64,000 nt of DNA from Brucella grignonensis (GCF_002252505.1 NZ_NNRL01000143.1:62001-126000), one strand, 5' to 3'. Shown: positions 33,310-42,298, counted from the stretch's first letter. A program made the numbers and translations. Notes: a model not told the origin generated them from the letters alone.

Positions 33310-34029
33310 ATGGAGAATAGCTGGGACAACAGGTTTGATCGGGAAGACTATTTATTCGGCACGGAGCCGAATGCCTTTCTTGCTTCGCAAGCCTTCAGGT
33401 TAAAGATCGGAATGAAGGCGCTGGCCGTCGCCGACGGTGAGGGCCGAAACGGTGTCTGGCTGGCCGAACGCGGACTTAACGTCGTTTCGGTCGATTCCTC
33501 AACGGTTGGGCTGGCAAAGGCGCGCGCGCTTGCGCATGACCGCGGCGTCAACTTGGAGACGGTTCATGCCGATCTTGCCGAATGGGAGTGGGAACCCGAA
33601 ACCTTCGACGTCGTCGTCGCGATCTTCGTGCAATTCGCCCCGCCGGAGCTGCGGAAGAAGATGTTCGCAGGGTTTCATACCTGCCTGAAGCCTGGCGGGC
33701 TGCTAATCATGCAGGGATACCGGACTGAGCAGCTCCAATACAGAACAGGAGGTCCGCCGAACGCCGATCACCTCTACACCGCCGACCTGCTGATCCGCTC
33801 CTTCGCGCATTGGGAAATTCGCTATCTTCAGGAGCACGACAGTCTGATCGAGGAAGGCGCGGGCCATGCCGGCATGTCCGCGCTGATCGATTTGGTCGCT
33901 GAAAAAGCAATGCACGATTCCTTGCCGATACCGGCAGCTCACGCGATCGGCACCCAGCAAGACGTCGCGCCACCATTCGCAGCGCGTGGTCGCTCAGGCA
34001 GAGCTTTGACGGGAAGCGGCGCGGATTAG
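33310..34029 (+). CDS. TehB-like SAM-dependent methyltransferase
   Basis: The ATG at 33310 (MENSWDNRFDRED) is chosen by comparison with the family start. The product has 239 residues with the class I methyltransferase order: AVADGEGRNGVWLAERG (motif I), NVVSVDSS (acidic end of beta-2), VHADLAEW, and FDVVVAIFVQF (motif IV/post I). C-terminal residues beyond LIDLVAEK are additional and may be read-through. TehB-like enzymes methylate soft nucleophiles such as tellurite or thiols, so a link with sulfur chemistry is possible. It stands after the L,D-transpeptidase gene (about 75 bp) and convergent to an AraC gene. Confidence 0.8.
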   Translation: MENSWDNRFDREDYLFGTEPNAFLASQAFRLKIGMKALAVADGEGRNGVWLAERGLNVVSVDSSTVGLAKARALAHDRGVNLETVHADLAEWEWEPETFDVVVAIFVQFAPPELRKKMFAGFHTCLKPGGLLIMQGYRTEQLQYRTGGPPNADHLYTADLLIRSFAHWEIRYLQEHDSLIEEGAGHAGMSALIDLVAEKAMHDSLPIPAAHAIGTQQDVAPPFAARGRSGRALTGSGAD

Positions 34030-34049
34030 AGTGGACGGGATTCCCCCAT

Positions 34050-34835
34050 CTACTCAGGTTTCCGCCTGCGCATGTAAGCCTGCGGGCTGCAACCCATCTG
34101 GGTTCGAAACGCATAGACAAAGGCAGAGGTCGAGCTGTAGCCAAGTTCCATCGCCACCTGCGTCACGCCAAGGCCTCCGCCAAGCAATTCGATCGACCGG
34201 AACAGCCGTAAACGCCGTCGCCACGAGCGCAGGCTCATGCCTAGGTTCGCTTCAAAGCGTCGCGCGAGCGTTCTGGGTGACACCTTGATGGTGTCCGCTA
34301 GTTCTTCCGGGCCGCGCCGATCGGATGGGTTGAGGTAAAGCTCTTCGCATAGTTTCATCAGGACGGGATCCGGAGGCCAGGGCAGCGCCGCGGCTACGCT
34401 GCGAGCCCGCTGTAGCTGGTCAAGGATCAGAGAGGTGACACGGTCGGCATAGCCATCTTGATCAGCTTTCCCCTCGATCGCGGCGGCTTCAACGATCAGC
34501 GCCTTCAGTAGAGGGGACACGCTGAAAACGGAAAACGTTCGTGGCAGGATTTCGGCAGCCTCTTCCGCGATCCATAGGCTACGAAATTCGGCTCCCAGAA
34601 CGGATCCGACGTGGTGCGCGAGGCCGGTGGGCAGCCACACGGCGTGGTCAGGGGTGATAGCGAAAGATTCCGCGTCGGTGACGACCGTCAGCACGCCCGA
34701 GATCGCGTAAACCAACTGGTTCCAAGGATGGGAGTGCCGCGGGAAGTAATGACGCGGCGGGATCGTCTGCGCACGCACGGTAACCGGCTCTGGCGGCGCG
34801 AGGTTTTGCGGGGTGGCTATCGATGTCCAATTCAT
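34050..34835 (-). CDS. AraC-family regulator with cupin sensor domain
   Basis: The start at 34835 (MNWTSIATP) follows AAGGA. The 261-residue protein has an N-terminal cupin-like arm (RHYFPRHSHPWNQLVYAISGVLTV, DHAVWLPTGLAHHV) and a C-terminal double HTH: ELADTIKVSPRTLARRFEANLG and VTQVAMELGYSSTSAFVYAFRTQMGCSPQAY. It resembles regulators that control a divergent transporter. The divergent neighbour, with a 281-bp gap, is the MFS transporter at 35117, the likely target. The ligand cannot be read from the sequence. Confidence 0.85.
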   Translation of the reverse strand: MNWTSIATPQNLAPPEPVTVRAQTIPPRHYFPRHSHPWNQLVYAISGVLTVVTDAESFAITPDHAVWLPTGLAHHVGSVLGAEFRSLWIAEEAAEILPRTFSVFSVSPLLKALIVEAAAIEGKADQDGYADRVTSLILDQLQRARSVAAALPWPPDPVLMKLCEELYLNPSDRRGPEELADTIKVSPRTLARRFEANLGMSLRSWRRRLRLFRSIELLGGGLGVTQVAMELGYSSTSAFVYAFRTQMGCSPQAYMRRRKPE

Positions 34836-35116
34836 GCTCAATGTCCTTTGGCAGATATTCGACATTGATTGTCTGATTGTAGAGATACAGCCAAAAGAAA
34901 AAGAGGTAAATTCCGGAATGAAGGAATCTGTCCGATGCGGACATCAATCGATGGGCGCTGACTTTGGCCGCCCAGGTCTGAACCAGCGTCGATCAGGAAT
35001 TAGGGTGCGGCTCGTTTCGTGACCGATTGTCACTGATCGTCAAGTCTCCGTGTTCGGCTCCTTCTATGACCAACCGCGCTCGCGCGCCTAACCTCTCCGC
35101 ATATGGTTGAAGTTCA

Positions 35117-36367
35117 ATGTCGCAAAGTACTGCGGGCGCATCGCTCGAGCCATCATCTCCATCGCAATACGATTATGCTCGCGGAAACGTCGCGCGGTTG
35201 ACCATCGCACAGGCGCTTGCTGGGGCAAATTCAACCGTCCTGTATGCGACCGGCGCAATCGTTGGGAACATGCTCGCCCCCAGTCCGGCGTTAGCGACAC
35301 TGCCTATTTCGATCTTCGTCGTCGGTATGGCGGCTTGCACTTTGCCGTCCGGGATGATCGCGCAACGATATGGACGCCGAGCCGCTTTTCTGATCGGGAC
35401 GGCATCCGGGATCCTGTCAGGATTGATCGCGGCTTTGGCCATCGTATTGGCTTCGTTCTGGCTTTTCAGTGTGGCCACCTTTTTCGGCGGCGCCTATGCC
35501 GCCGTCGTACTGTCATTCCGCTTCGCGGCCGCTGACTGCGTGCCGGCGCAGAAGCGTCCCCGAGCGCTTTCTTTTGTGATGGCGGGTGGTGTTTTCGCGG
35601 GCGTGATCGGCCCGCAGCTTGTCACCTACACAATGTACATCTGGATGCCTCACATGTTCGCGGCAACATTCGTTGCGCAAGCCGCGGTCGCCGCCCTATC
35701 GGCCCTCGTCTTGCTTGGTGTGCGCCTTCCGACACCGACTGCAACGGAGGTTGCCGGCGGGCGGCCCCTTGGTGTCATCGCTCGACAGCCGCGCTTCATT
35801 ATCGCCGTGATCTGCGGCGTCGTCTCATATTTGCTTATGAATTTCCTGATGACAGCCGCGCCGCTGGCAATGCAGATGTGCGGCCTGTCGCAGGAATCGT
35901 CCAATCTTGGTCTACAGTGGCACGTGATCGCCATGTACGCCCCAAGCTTTTTCACAGGGCGGTTAATCACGCGGTTCGGAGCGAACTCCGTCGTGATGGT
36001 CGGCCTGGCGCTCACGGGCGCATCCGCAGCGGTCGGCCTGCTTGGGGTCGATGTAGCGCATTTCTGGCTCACGCTGATCCTGCTTGGCATCGGCTGGAAC
36101 TTCGGGTTCGTCGGCGCATCAGCAATGGTGCTGGAATGCCATCGACCTGAGGAAAAGGCGCGCGTGCAGTCGCTGAACGATTTCGTCGTTTTTGGAACGA
36201 TGGCCTTCGGCTCCTTCCTTTCGGGCGGTCTCCTCACTTCATATGGATGGAGCGCGGTTCTCTGGTTGTCCTTCGTTCCGCTCGCGATGGCAATGATAGC
36301 CTTGACGGGAGCGCTGAAAACGCCGCGCCTCGACGCTAGCCAACAGCGCGCAGACGAGAACGCTTAG
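35117..36367 (+). CDS. Major facilitator superfamily transporter
   Basis: The 416-residue protein has about twelve hydrophobic helices with an intracellular loop. MFS motif A is seen in SGMIAQRYGRRAAFLIG (loop 2-3), with RFGANSVVMVG at the corresponding loop of the second half. Hydrophilic ends lie on both sides. It is probably an exporter or solute carrier of the inner membrane. Control is likely through the divergent AraC protein. The substrate is not evident; the LysR and TetR genes that follow suggest the whole stretch handles small organic molecules. Confidence 0.82.
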   Translation: MSQSTAGASLEPSSPSQYDYARGNVARLTIAQALAGANSTVLYATGAIVGNMLAPSPALATLPISIFVVGMAACTLPSGMIAQRYGRRAAFLIGTASGILSGLIAALAIVLASFWLFSVATFFGGAYAAVVLSFRFAAADCVPAQKRPRALSFVMAGGVFAGVIGPQLVTYTMYIWMPHMFAATFVAQAAVAALSALVLLGVRLPTPTATEVAGGRPLGVIARQPRFIIAVICGVVSYLLMNFLMTAAPLAMQMCGLSQESSNLGLQWHVIAMYAPSFFTGRLITRFGANSVVMVGLALTGASAAVGLLGVDVAHFWLTLILLGIGWNFGFVGASAMVLECHRPEEKARVQSLNDFVVFGTMAFGSFLSGGLLTSYGWSAVLWLSFVPLAMAMIALTGALKTPRLDASQQRADENA

Positions 36368-36541
36368 CGACGGTCCCGCCACGCCGTTACAGCGTGTTCG
36401 CGTTCGATACTGTGGCGGCGCTTCGCGCAAGAAGATTGAAGGCCCGGGGCTGGAGGGCGGCTATCCCGAGTGGAAGGCCGCTCGGCTTGCGGTTAAGAAG
36501 GAAGCCACCTGTACAAGGCCAAGAGGAATATCTTAAAGACA

Positions 36542-37450
36542 ATGAAGGCGCCGACCCATCTCAATGCGCTGCGGGCTTTTGAAGCGAGCGCCCGGCACGG
36601 CAGCTTCTCGGAAGCGGCCGGCGAGCTGAATGTGTCCGCCGCAGCTGTCGGCCAGCTCGTTCGCGGACTCGAGGAGTGGCTCGGCGTACCGCTCTTCCAT
36701 CGCAGCCTTTCGGGAAAGTCGCGGCTCATTCCCACAGAAGCGGCCGATCGAGCACTTCCGGACATCCGTGCGGGGCTTGACCGTCTGACACTTGGACTTG
36801 AAAGGCTGAAGGAGACGACGACGAGCGGCGTGCTGACGGTGACCGTGAGTCCGGCGTTCGCGGCTAAGTGGCTGCTTCCCCGCATCGATCGCTTTCAAGC
36901 CGAATGCCCGGATGTCGATCTACGCCTGGAAACCAGCCTCAAGCTCGTCGACTATGTGGCAAATGGCATTGATGTCGGCGTACGCTACGGGACGGGAAAC
37001 TGGCCAGGCCTTACGGCTGAAAAGCTTATGGATGAAGAGATCTTTCCGGTTTGCTCGCCTGCACTGCACGCGAAACTCGCTCTCACAGCACCCGCTGAGC
37101 TGACCCATCATAATTTGATCCATGACCTGTCCGTCGAGGCAAGCACGGGCTTCATGACATGGGATATGTGGTTGCGAAACGCTGGATCCGAAGTCGCGAC
37201 CCAACGCGGAATGAGGATCAACAACTCGGCCGCGGTGCTTCAGGCAGCGATCGATGGACAAGGCATTGCGCTTGCTCGCAGCATCATGGCGCGCGACGAC
37301 GTTGCCGCGGGCCGGCTGCTACGCCTTTTCCCGGACGTCAGCGTCAATTCTGCACTAGCTTATTACGTCGTCTATCGTCCGGAATGCTCATCGCTTTCCA
37401 AGTCCGAGGCATTTCGTCGTTGGCTGTTTGATGAAGCGGCACAAATCTGA
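36542..37450 (+). CDS. LysR-family regulator (GcvA-like)
   Basis: The product has 302 residues. The N-terminal winged helix is THLNALRAFEASARHGSFSEAAGELNVSAAAVGQLVRGLEEWLG, with the recognition helix in SAAAVGQLVRGLE, followed by the inducer-binding domain with DVGVRYGTGNWPGLTAEKL. This is the GcvA-like subgroup. The GcvA family controls many amino-acid and carbon pathways. It faces the TetR gene tail-to-tail with a 21-bp gap. No divergent target is visible. Confidence 0.85.
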   Translation: MKAPTHLNALRAFEASARHGSFSEAAGELNVSAAAVGQLVRGLEEWLGVPLFHRSLSGKSRLIPTEAADRALPDIRAGLDRLTLGLERLKETTTSGVLTVTVSPAFAAKWLLPRIDRFQAECPDVDLRLETSLKLVDYVANGIDVGVRYGTGNWPGLTAEKLMDEEIFPVCSPALHAKLALTAPAELTHHNLIHDLSVEASTGFMTWDMWLRNAGSEVATQRGMRINNSAAVLQAAIDGQGIALARSIMARDDVAAGRLLRLFPDVSVNSALAYYVVYRPECSSLSKSEAFRRWLFDEAAQI

Positions 37451-37471
37451 AGCGCCTGCGGCCGCGAATTG

Positions 37472-37975
37472 TTACGCCATCGCCGCCGTGCCAGCTTCGA
37501 ACATAGTGCGATCTTCCAGTACGTTTGCAGCAAGCATCGCACCTTCAAGCGTGGCGAGGACTTGTACCGCAGCATCTTTGGTCAAGCCGCCCTGCATCAA
37601 CCGTTCAATCCCGAGAAGGAAAAACCGCTTCACTTCGTCTCGGACTTCTGTGGCAAGGTCGTGAGACGTCGCTCCCAGAGCGCCGCAAAGACACATCCGT
37701 CCATCGCGGTACAACGCGTCACGGAAGACCTTCCGCCACGCTTTGACAATGTCGTCACCGGCATCCAATTGGCGATCCACCGCTTCCACGAAGCGGTCCG
37801 TATAACGCCGTGCAACTGCCGCAGCGAGTTTCTCCTTGGTGGGGAAGTGATAATGGACGCTGGAGCTCTTCACGCCAATATCGGCGGCTACCTCGCGGAA
37901 GCTGAATCCGCTGTAGCCAGCCTGCCGAATCCTCTCCTCGGCCGCATCCATAATTGCGCCTGCTGTATCGTTCAT
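37472..37975 (-). CDS. TetR-family regulator
   Basis: The 167-residue protein begins MNDTAGAIMDAAEERIRQAGYSGFSFREVAADIGVKSSSVHYHFPTKEKL, the canonical TetR DNA-binding domain. The ligand domain is somewhat short, with MCLCGAL containing two cysteines that might sense electrophiles. Two near-palindromic 18-20 bp sites in the divergent intergenic region (37989-38006 and 38046-38065) are probably its operators. The divergent gene is a short-chain dehydrogenase now broken by an insertion sequence, so the regulator may have lost its main target. Confidence 0.86.
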   Translation of the reverse strand: MNDTAGAIMDAAEERIRQAGYSGFSFREVAADIGVKSSSVHYHFPTKEKLAAAVARRYTDRFVEAVDRQLDAGDDIVKAWRKVFRDALYRDGRMCLCGALGATSHDLATEVRDEVKRFFLLGIERLMQGGLTKDAAVQVLATLEGAMLAANVLEDRTMFEAGTAAMA

Positions 37976-37988
37976 TTCAGATTCCCAT

Positions 37989-38006
37989 CTATCTAGCGAT
38001 AGATAG
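37989..38006. promoter_or_regulatory. TetR operator 1
   Basis: This 18-bp site has outer arms that are inverted copies and two mismatches at the centre. It is almost the same sequence as the perfect site at 38046-38065 and is 14 bp from the TetR start, consistent with autorepression. Confidence 0.7.
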
Positions 38007-38045
38007 GGCTTGCAAATCCGGAAAGCAAGCTCTATGTAGACACCA

Positions 38046-38065
38046 TCTATCTATCGATAGATAGA
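38046..38065. promoter_or_regulatory. TetR operator 2, perfect palindrome
   Basis: A 20-bp perfect palindrome built from CTATC repeats lies 15 bp before the short-chain dehydrogenase start, between it and its ribosome binding site (AAAAGGAG). It repeats operator 1 at a centre-to-centre spacing of about 58 bp. Repression of both divergent genes is the simplest reading. Confidence 0.75.
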
Positions 38066-38080
38066 GAAAAGGAGAAAGTC

Positions 38081-38470
38081 ATGAGATTTGAAGGTAAGGT
38101 TGTAGCAATCACTGGCGGCGGGTCTGGCATCGGTAAAGAAACTGCAGCGCGGTTCATCGCCGAAGGTGCGAAAGTCGCCATCAACGGCAGGAATCTGGCG
38201 AAGCTTGAAGTCGCTGCGAAAGAAATCGACCCAAGCGGCAAAAACGTTGTTGTTTCCGCAGGCGATATTGCCAGGCCTGAGACCGGAGCCGTTCTCGTCA
38301 ATACCGCCATTTCCAGCTTCGGCAAACTCGATGTTCTCGTAAACAATGCCGGCGTCTTCAATCCGAAGCCGTTCTTGGAACTCACCGAAGCAGACTACGA
38401 CTGGTATCTGGACACGATCCTCAAGGGCAAGTTTTTCACGGCGCAGGCTGCGGCCAAAGCAATGATGGAC
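38081..38470 (+). pseudogene. Short-chain dehydrogenase, truncated by IS insertion
   Basis: The N-terminal 130 codons are intact: the Rossmann start VVAITGGGSGIGKETAARF (TGxxxGIG), GDIARPETG and LVNNAGVFNPKP (NNAG). The protein then stops matching at MMD, where the insertion sequence begins (38471); the remaining frame reads into IS DNA to a stop at 38510. The catalytic Tyr-x3-Lys and the C-terminal half are missing, so the enzyme is inactive. The right flank of the IS does not continue this gene. The TetR operators upstream are intact. Confidence 0.85.
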
Positions 38471-38559
38471 TGTCCGACATCAACGCCCATGAGACCAAAT
38501 TGTATTAATTGAGAAGAGAGGGTTTTCGGCTCATCATAGCTTTATCAAAGGACGCAAAG

Positions 38560-38934
38560 ATGAGACAGAAACCCGTTCCCCAAACGTCTTCTGCGGAGAA
38601 GACGATCAAAGATATCCGTCGTGCCACGCGTAAACATTATTCGGCCGAGGATAAAATCCGTATTGTTCTGGAAGGTCTGCGCGGGGAAGACAGCATTGCT
38701 GCGATCTGCCGCCGCGAAGGGATTGCAGAGAGCCTGTATTATAGCTGGTCGAAGGAATTCCTTGAAGCTGGCAAGAAGCGCCTTGCAGGCGACACCGCCC
38801 GTTCTGCCACCAGCGACGAAGTAAAAGCGCTGCGTCGTGAAAGCCGTGACCTGAAGGAGGCATTAGCCGACGTCACCCTGGAAAACCGCCTGCTCAAAAA
38901 AAGCATGATCGGGGATGGGGGCGACGACGAATGA
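38560..38934 (+). CDS. IS3-family transposase OrfA
   Basis: This 124-residue protein has a helix-turn-helix of the transposase_8/IS3 OrfA type: HYSAEDKIRIVLEGLRGEDSIAAICRREGIAESLYYSWSKEFLEAGKKRL. A leucine-zipper-like helix follows (LRRESRDLKEALADVTLENRLLKKS). It binds the IS ends and guides the transposase. Its stop overlaps the start of OrfB (ATGA), so OrfB may be made by translational coupling rather than the classical -1 frameshift. Confidence 0.86.
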   Translation: MRQKPVPQTSSAEKTIKDIRRATRKHYSAEDKIRIVLEGLRGEDSIAAICRREGIAESLYYSWSKEFLEAGKKRLAGDTARSATSDEVKALRRESRDLKEALADVTLENRLLKKSMIGDGGDDE

Positions 38935-39911
38935 GATATCCCGCCACCGAAAAGCTTGAGATCATCCGGCTTGTGGAGCAGTCGCATTTGTCAGCCAGGC
39001 AAACTCTCGACAAGCTGGGCATTCCAAGGCCGACCTTCTATCGATGGTATAGTCGGTTCCTTGCCCACGGTGTCGAAGGACTGGAAGAGCGGACGTCCGC
39101 AGCTTCGCGGGTGTGGAATCGTATCCCTGACGATATCCGGGATCGCATCATCGCACTGGCGCTCGATCATGCCGACCTGTCACCGCGTGAACTGGCGGTG
39201 AAGTTCACTGATACGGAAAGTTATTTTGTATCAGAGGCTTCGGTCTATCGCTTACTCAAGGCTCACGACCTGATCACGTCGCCAGCCTATATTGTCATCA
39301 AGGCCAATGACGAGTTCAAGGACAAGACCACGAGGCCGAACGAGATGTGGCAAACCGACTTCACCTACCTGAAGGTCATCGGCTGGGGATGGTTTTACCT
39401 ATCGACCATCCTCGACGATTATTCCCGTTACATCATCGCCTGGAAGCTGTGCACCAGCATGAAGGTGGATGACGTCACCGATACACTCGATCTTGCATTG
39501 GCCGCCTCAGGCTGTGACAAGGTCAAGGTTGAGCACCGGCCGCGTCTGCTGTCGGACAACGGTTCGTGTTACGTCGCCTCCGATCTCGGCGAATGGCTGG
39601 AGAAATACAAGATCGACCAGGTTCACGGCGCTCCCGGCCACCCGCAGACGCAAGGGAAAATCGAACGCTGGCACCAGACGCTGAAGAACCGCATCCTGCT
39701 TGAAAACTACTTCTTCAAGGAGGACCTCGAAGCCCAGATTGCAGCCTTCGTCGAGCATTACAATCATCGCCGTTACCATGAGAGCCTCGACAATCTCACT
39801 CCCGCCGACGTCTACTTCGGACGCGCACAGACCATCCTGCTCGAACGCGAAAGGATCAAACGAGACACCATCAGAAAACGCCGCTTGAACCACCAGGCCA
39901 AAGCCGCTTAA
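38931..39911 (+). CDS. IS3-family transposase OrfB (DDE integrase)
   Basis: The product has 326 residues. An N-terminal HTH_21-like region (LDKLGIPRPTFYRWYSRF) is followed by the rve integrase core: first Asp in WQTDFTYLKV, second in LLSDNGSCYVA, and Glu in QTQGKIERWHQTLKN; the tail has YNHRRYHESLDNLTPADVYFG. The catalytic triad is complete, so the element looks functional. It starts inside the OrfA stop (ATGA). Confidence 0.9.
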   Translation: MRYPATEKLEIIRLVEQSHLSARQTLDKLGIPRPTFYRWYSRFLAHGVEGLEERTSAASRVWNRIPDDIRDRIIALALDHADLSPRELAVKFTDTESYFVSEASVYRLLKAHDLITSPAYIVIKANDEFKDKTTRPNEMWQTDFTYLKVIGWGWFYLSTILDDYSRYIIAWKLCTSMKVDDVTDTLDLALAASGCDKVKVEHRPRLLSDNGSCYVASDLGEWLEKYKIDQVHGAPGHPQTQGKIERWHQTLKNRILLENYFFKEDLEAQIAAFVEHYNHRRYHESLDNLTPADVYFGRAQTILLERERIKRDTIRKRRLNHQAKAA

Positions 39912-39987
39912 ATCAAACCCCAAACCGAGCCGGAAACTCCAATCTTCAAAAACACAAATAGTCTCAAATCATTCGACGACGGACAGC

Positions 39988-40071
39988 GTCGCGATCCTTC
40001 TGAATGCCGGCGCGGCACTGACCTACACCGCACGCGTCTTTGATGCGATTGATAACCTTCCGTCGGCCTGA
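39988..40071 (+). pseudogene. C-terminal gene remnant right of the IS
   Basis: A frame directly after the IS end reads VAILLNAGAALTYTARVFDAIDNLPSA and stops at TGA (40069-40071). It does not look like the C-terminus of the short-chain dehydrogenase cut at the left, so it belongs to a different gene of which the first part has been lost. I do not recognise the family. A stem-loop that may terminate the lost gene follows at 40078-40105. Confidence 0.45.
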
Positions 40072-40077
40072 CGGATC

Positions 40078-40105
40078 GGGTGGGGCCGAATAGTCGGCCT
40101 CACCC
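40078..40105 (+). terminator. Stem-loop after the remnant gene
   Basis: Twelve-base arms (40078-40089 and 40094-40105) pair at 11 of 12 positions around a four-base loop. No T-run follows, so termination may be partial. It separates the remnant from the amine-oxidase operon, whose start is 15 bp further on. Confidence 0.5.
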
Positions 40106-40119
40106 CCTGAAAAGAAGAA

Positions 40120-41238
40120 ATGATGCGACCCTCGATCATTATTATTGGAGGAGGCCTTGCGGGATTGACTGCAGCGAGGCTTCTCCATCACGCCGGAATT
40201 AACTTCGAGCTTCTGGAGGCGAGAAATCGCCTCGGCGGACGCATCCTTTCTGCGGACGCGACCGGCGAGCCGTCGGCGAATGGATTCGATCTCGGCCCGT
40301 CCTGGTTCTGGCCCGCCATGCAGCCTGAATTGGCGAAGCTCGTCGCCGAGCTCGGACTTTCAATCTTCGCACAAAACAGCGAAGGCGACATCGTCTTCCA
40401 ACGGACTGTTCATGAAAAGCCGCAGCGTTATCCCGGCATGCGCCAGGAACCGCCATCGATGCGGATCGCCGGGGGAACAGGCGCGCTGGTCACAGCGCTC
40501 GCGTCGCGCCTGCCCGCCGGCTGCCTTCATCTCGGATCTCGCGTGACCGATGTCAGGCTTGCCGATGAAATCGTCGAACTTCGCATCGTTGGCCCAGCAG
40601 GGGCCGAAAGGAGCTTGCGCGGCTCCCACGTCATTTTCGCACTGCCGCCGCGTCTGCTCGAGGCGACGATCGCCTTTACGCCGGCGCTCGACGCGCAAAC
40701 GACCGAACGTTGGCGCAGCACACCGACATGGATGGCTCCGCAAGCCAAGTTTTTCGCACTCTACAAGCGGCCTTTCTGGCGGGAGACCGGTCTTTCCGGC
40801 GCGGCGCAAAGCCTGGTTGGGCCGCTCGTCGAAATCCATGACGCCACCACCGGTGACGGCGCCGCCGCCTTGTTCGGATTTATCGGCGTACCGGCTGAGC
40901 ATCGCATCGCGGCTGGCCGTGATGCGATCATCGCAGCATCCGTTCGGCAACTGACGACATTGTTTGGGGCCGAAGCGGATACTCCGATCGCCACGCTTTT
41001 GAAGGACTGGGCGGCGGATCCGCTGACGGCAACGACCGCCGATCGGGTCGCAAGCGGGCACCCGCTTCCTGACAGGCGCTCATGGGTAGATGGTCGCTGG
41101 AGCAAGCACGTTCTGCTTGCCGGCAGCGAGACCAGCACGACCGAGCCTGGCTATCTGGCGGGGGCCGTCGAAGCGGCAGGTCGGGTGGTCGGTGAACTGA
41201 TTGGCAGCCTGACCGAAACCCATGGTCGGCTGGACTGA
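40120..41238 (+). CDS. FAD-dependent amine oxidase-like enzyme
   Basis: The product has 372 residues of the flavin monoamine oxidase family. It begins with the FAD-binding IIIIGGGLAGLTAARLL and has LEARNRLGGRI (GG motif), a substrate domain, RIAGGTGALVTALASRL and a C-terminal flavin-contact block VLLAGSETSTTEPGYLAGAVEAA. It oxidises an amine to an imine/aldehyde with O2. It heads a four-gene operon with an alcohol dehydrogenase (20-bp gap), a cupin and a C-S lyase. The aldehyde product could feed the dehydrogenase. The substrate is unknown. Confidence 0.83.
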   Translation: MMRPSIIIIGGGLAGLTAARLLHHAGINFELLEARNRLGGRILSADATGEPSANGFDLGPSWFWPAMQPELAKLVAELGLSIFAQNSEGDIVFQRTVHEKPQRYPGMRQEPPSMRIAGGTGALVTALASRLPAGCLHLGSRVTDVRLADEIVELRIVGPAGAERSLRGSHVIFALPPRLLEATIAFTPALDAQTTERWRSTPTWMAPQAKFFALYKRPFWRETGLSGAAQSLVGPLVEIHDATTGDGAAALFGFIGVPAEHRIAAGRDAIIAASVRQLTTLFGAEADTPIATLLKDWAADPLTATTADRVASGHPLPDRRSWVDGRWSKHVLLAGSETSTTEPGYLAGAVEAAGRVVGELIGSLTETHGRLD

Positions 41239-41257
41239 CGAGAAGGAAGGCGATGCA

Positions 41258-42298
41258 ATGAATGAGACTTATCGAGTCATACAGGTGAAGACGCCCGGCG
41301 CTCTGGAACTTGCGGAGCGAGAGGTGCCGACGCCCGGTTCAGGTTACGTGCTGATCGCAGTCGAAGCCTGCGGGATCTGTGGCGCGGATGTGAGCGACAT
41401 CGAGAATGCGGACCCTACGCTGCAACCGTCCAGGGTTCCTGGACATGAAGTCGTCGGGCGTATTGTCAATCTGGGTCCCGGCGTGCCGTCGATCTGGCGC
41501 GTCGGCCAACGTGTCGGTGTCGGACGGAAGGGCGGGCACTGCCTTGAATGCCAGGCATGCCGGAGCGGGCGGTTCCATCTTTGTCCCAACCAGCCGATCG
41601 TTGGCGCGAGTTGCGACGGTGGCTACGCCGAGATGATGATTGCCCGCGCAACCGGACTGGTCGCCATTCCCGAAGAACTCACCTCGGAAGAAGCTGCACC
41701 CATCCTGTGTGCTGGTATCGCCACCTTCAATGCACTTAAGAAATCCGGCGCCGAGGCCGGCGATACCGTCGCCATCTTCGGCTTGGGCGGCCTTGGCCAC
41801 ATGGCCGTACAATATGCACGCAAGATGGGATTCCGCGTCATCGCGATCGGCCGGGGCCAGCACATCGCGGCTGATGCGATGGAGCTTGGCGCACACCGCT
41901 ATATCGATACCGAGAAGGAGGACGCGGCAGAAGCCCTGAAGACGCTCGGCGGCGCGAAGGCGATCGTGTCGACGCCGGTCCATGCAGCGCCGGTCGCAGC
42001 TCTCATGCCTGGCCTTGCACCGGAGGGACGCCTTGTCCTTCTGGGCGTCGGAAAGGAACCCTTGCCAGTTGCGATGGGCCCATTGATTGGAGGCGAGCGC
42101 GGGGTGATCGGCTCTATCACCGGTTCGCCGTATGAGAACGAACGAACGCTGGATTTCAGCGTGCTGACCGACGTCCGTCCCATGATCGAGACCATGCCGC
42201 TCGAAAAGGCGTTCGAAGCCTACACGAAGATGAAGTCCGGCGACGTAAAGTTCCGGATGGTGCTGACCATGGAGAATAACCGCTATGCGCATTCATGA
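41258..42298 (+). CDS. Zinc-dependent alcohol dehydrogenase (MDR family)
   Basis: The ATG at 41258 follows GAAGGAAGG; the product has 346 residues. Catalytic-zinc ligands lie in CGICGADV and GHEVVGRI, and structural-zinc cysteines in GHCLECQACRSGRFHLC. The Rossmann part has AIFGLGGLGHMAVQYARKMG. The pattern resembles the cinnamyl-alcohol-dehydrogenase-like branch of medium-chain dehydrogenases. It probably interconverts aldehyde and alcohol with NAD(P). It overlaps the cupin gene by 14 bp, a sign of translational coupling. Confidence 0.85.
   Translation: MNETYRVIQVKTPGALELAEREVPTPGSGYVLIAVEACGICGADVSDIENADPTLQPSRVPGHEVVGRIVNLGPGVPSIWRVGQRVGVGRKGGHCLECQACRSGRFHLCPNQPIVGASCDGGYAEMMIARATGLVAIPEELTSEEAAPILCAGIATFNALKKSGAEAGDTVAIFGLGGLGHMAVQYARKMGFRVIAIGRGQHIAADAMELGAHRYIDTEKEDAAEALKTLGGAKAIVSTPVHAAPVAALMPGLAPEGRLVLLGVGKEPLPVAMGPLIGGERGVIGSITGSPYENERTLDFSVLTDVRPMIETMPLEKAFEAYTKMKSGDVKFRMVLTMENNRYAHS

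Larger units (their letters stand above)
38471..39985 (+). mobile_element. IS3-family insertion sequence
   Basis: The element is 1,515 bp long. Its ends are imperfect inverted repeats: the left begins TGTCCGACATC and, reading inward from the right end (39985), the other strand begins TGTCCGTCGTC, with shared TGAGAC further inside. It encodes OrfA and a DDE transposase (OrfB) in overlapping frames. No target-site duplication is visible (flanks GAC and GCG), and the two flanking gene fragments belong to different genes. This suggests a later deletion or recombination between two copies. Confidence 0.82.
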
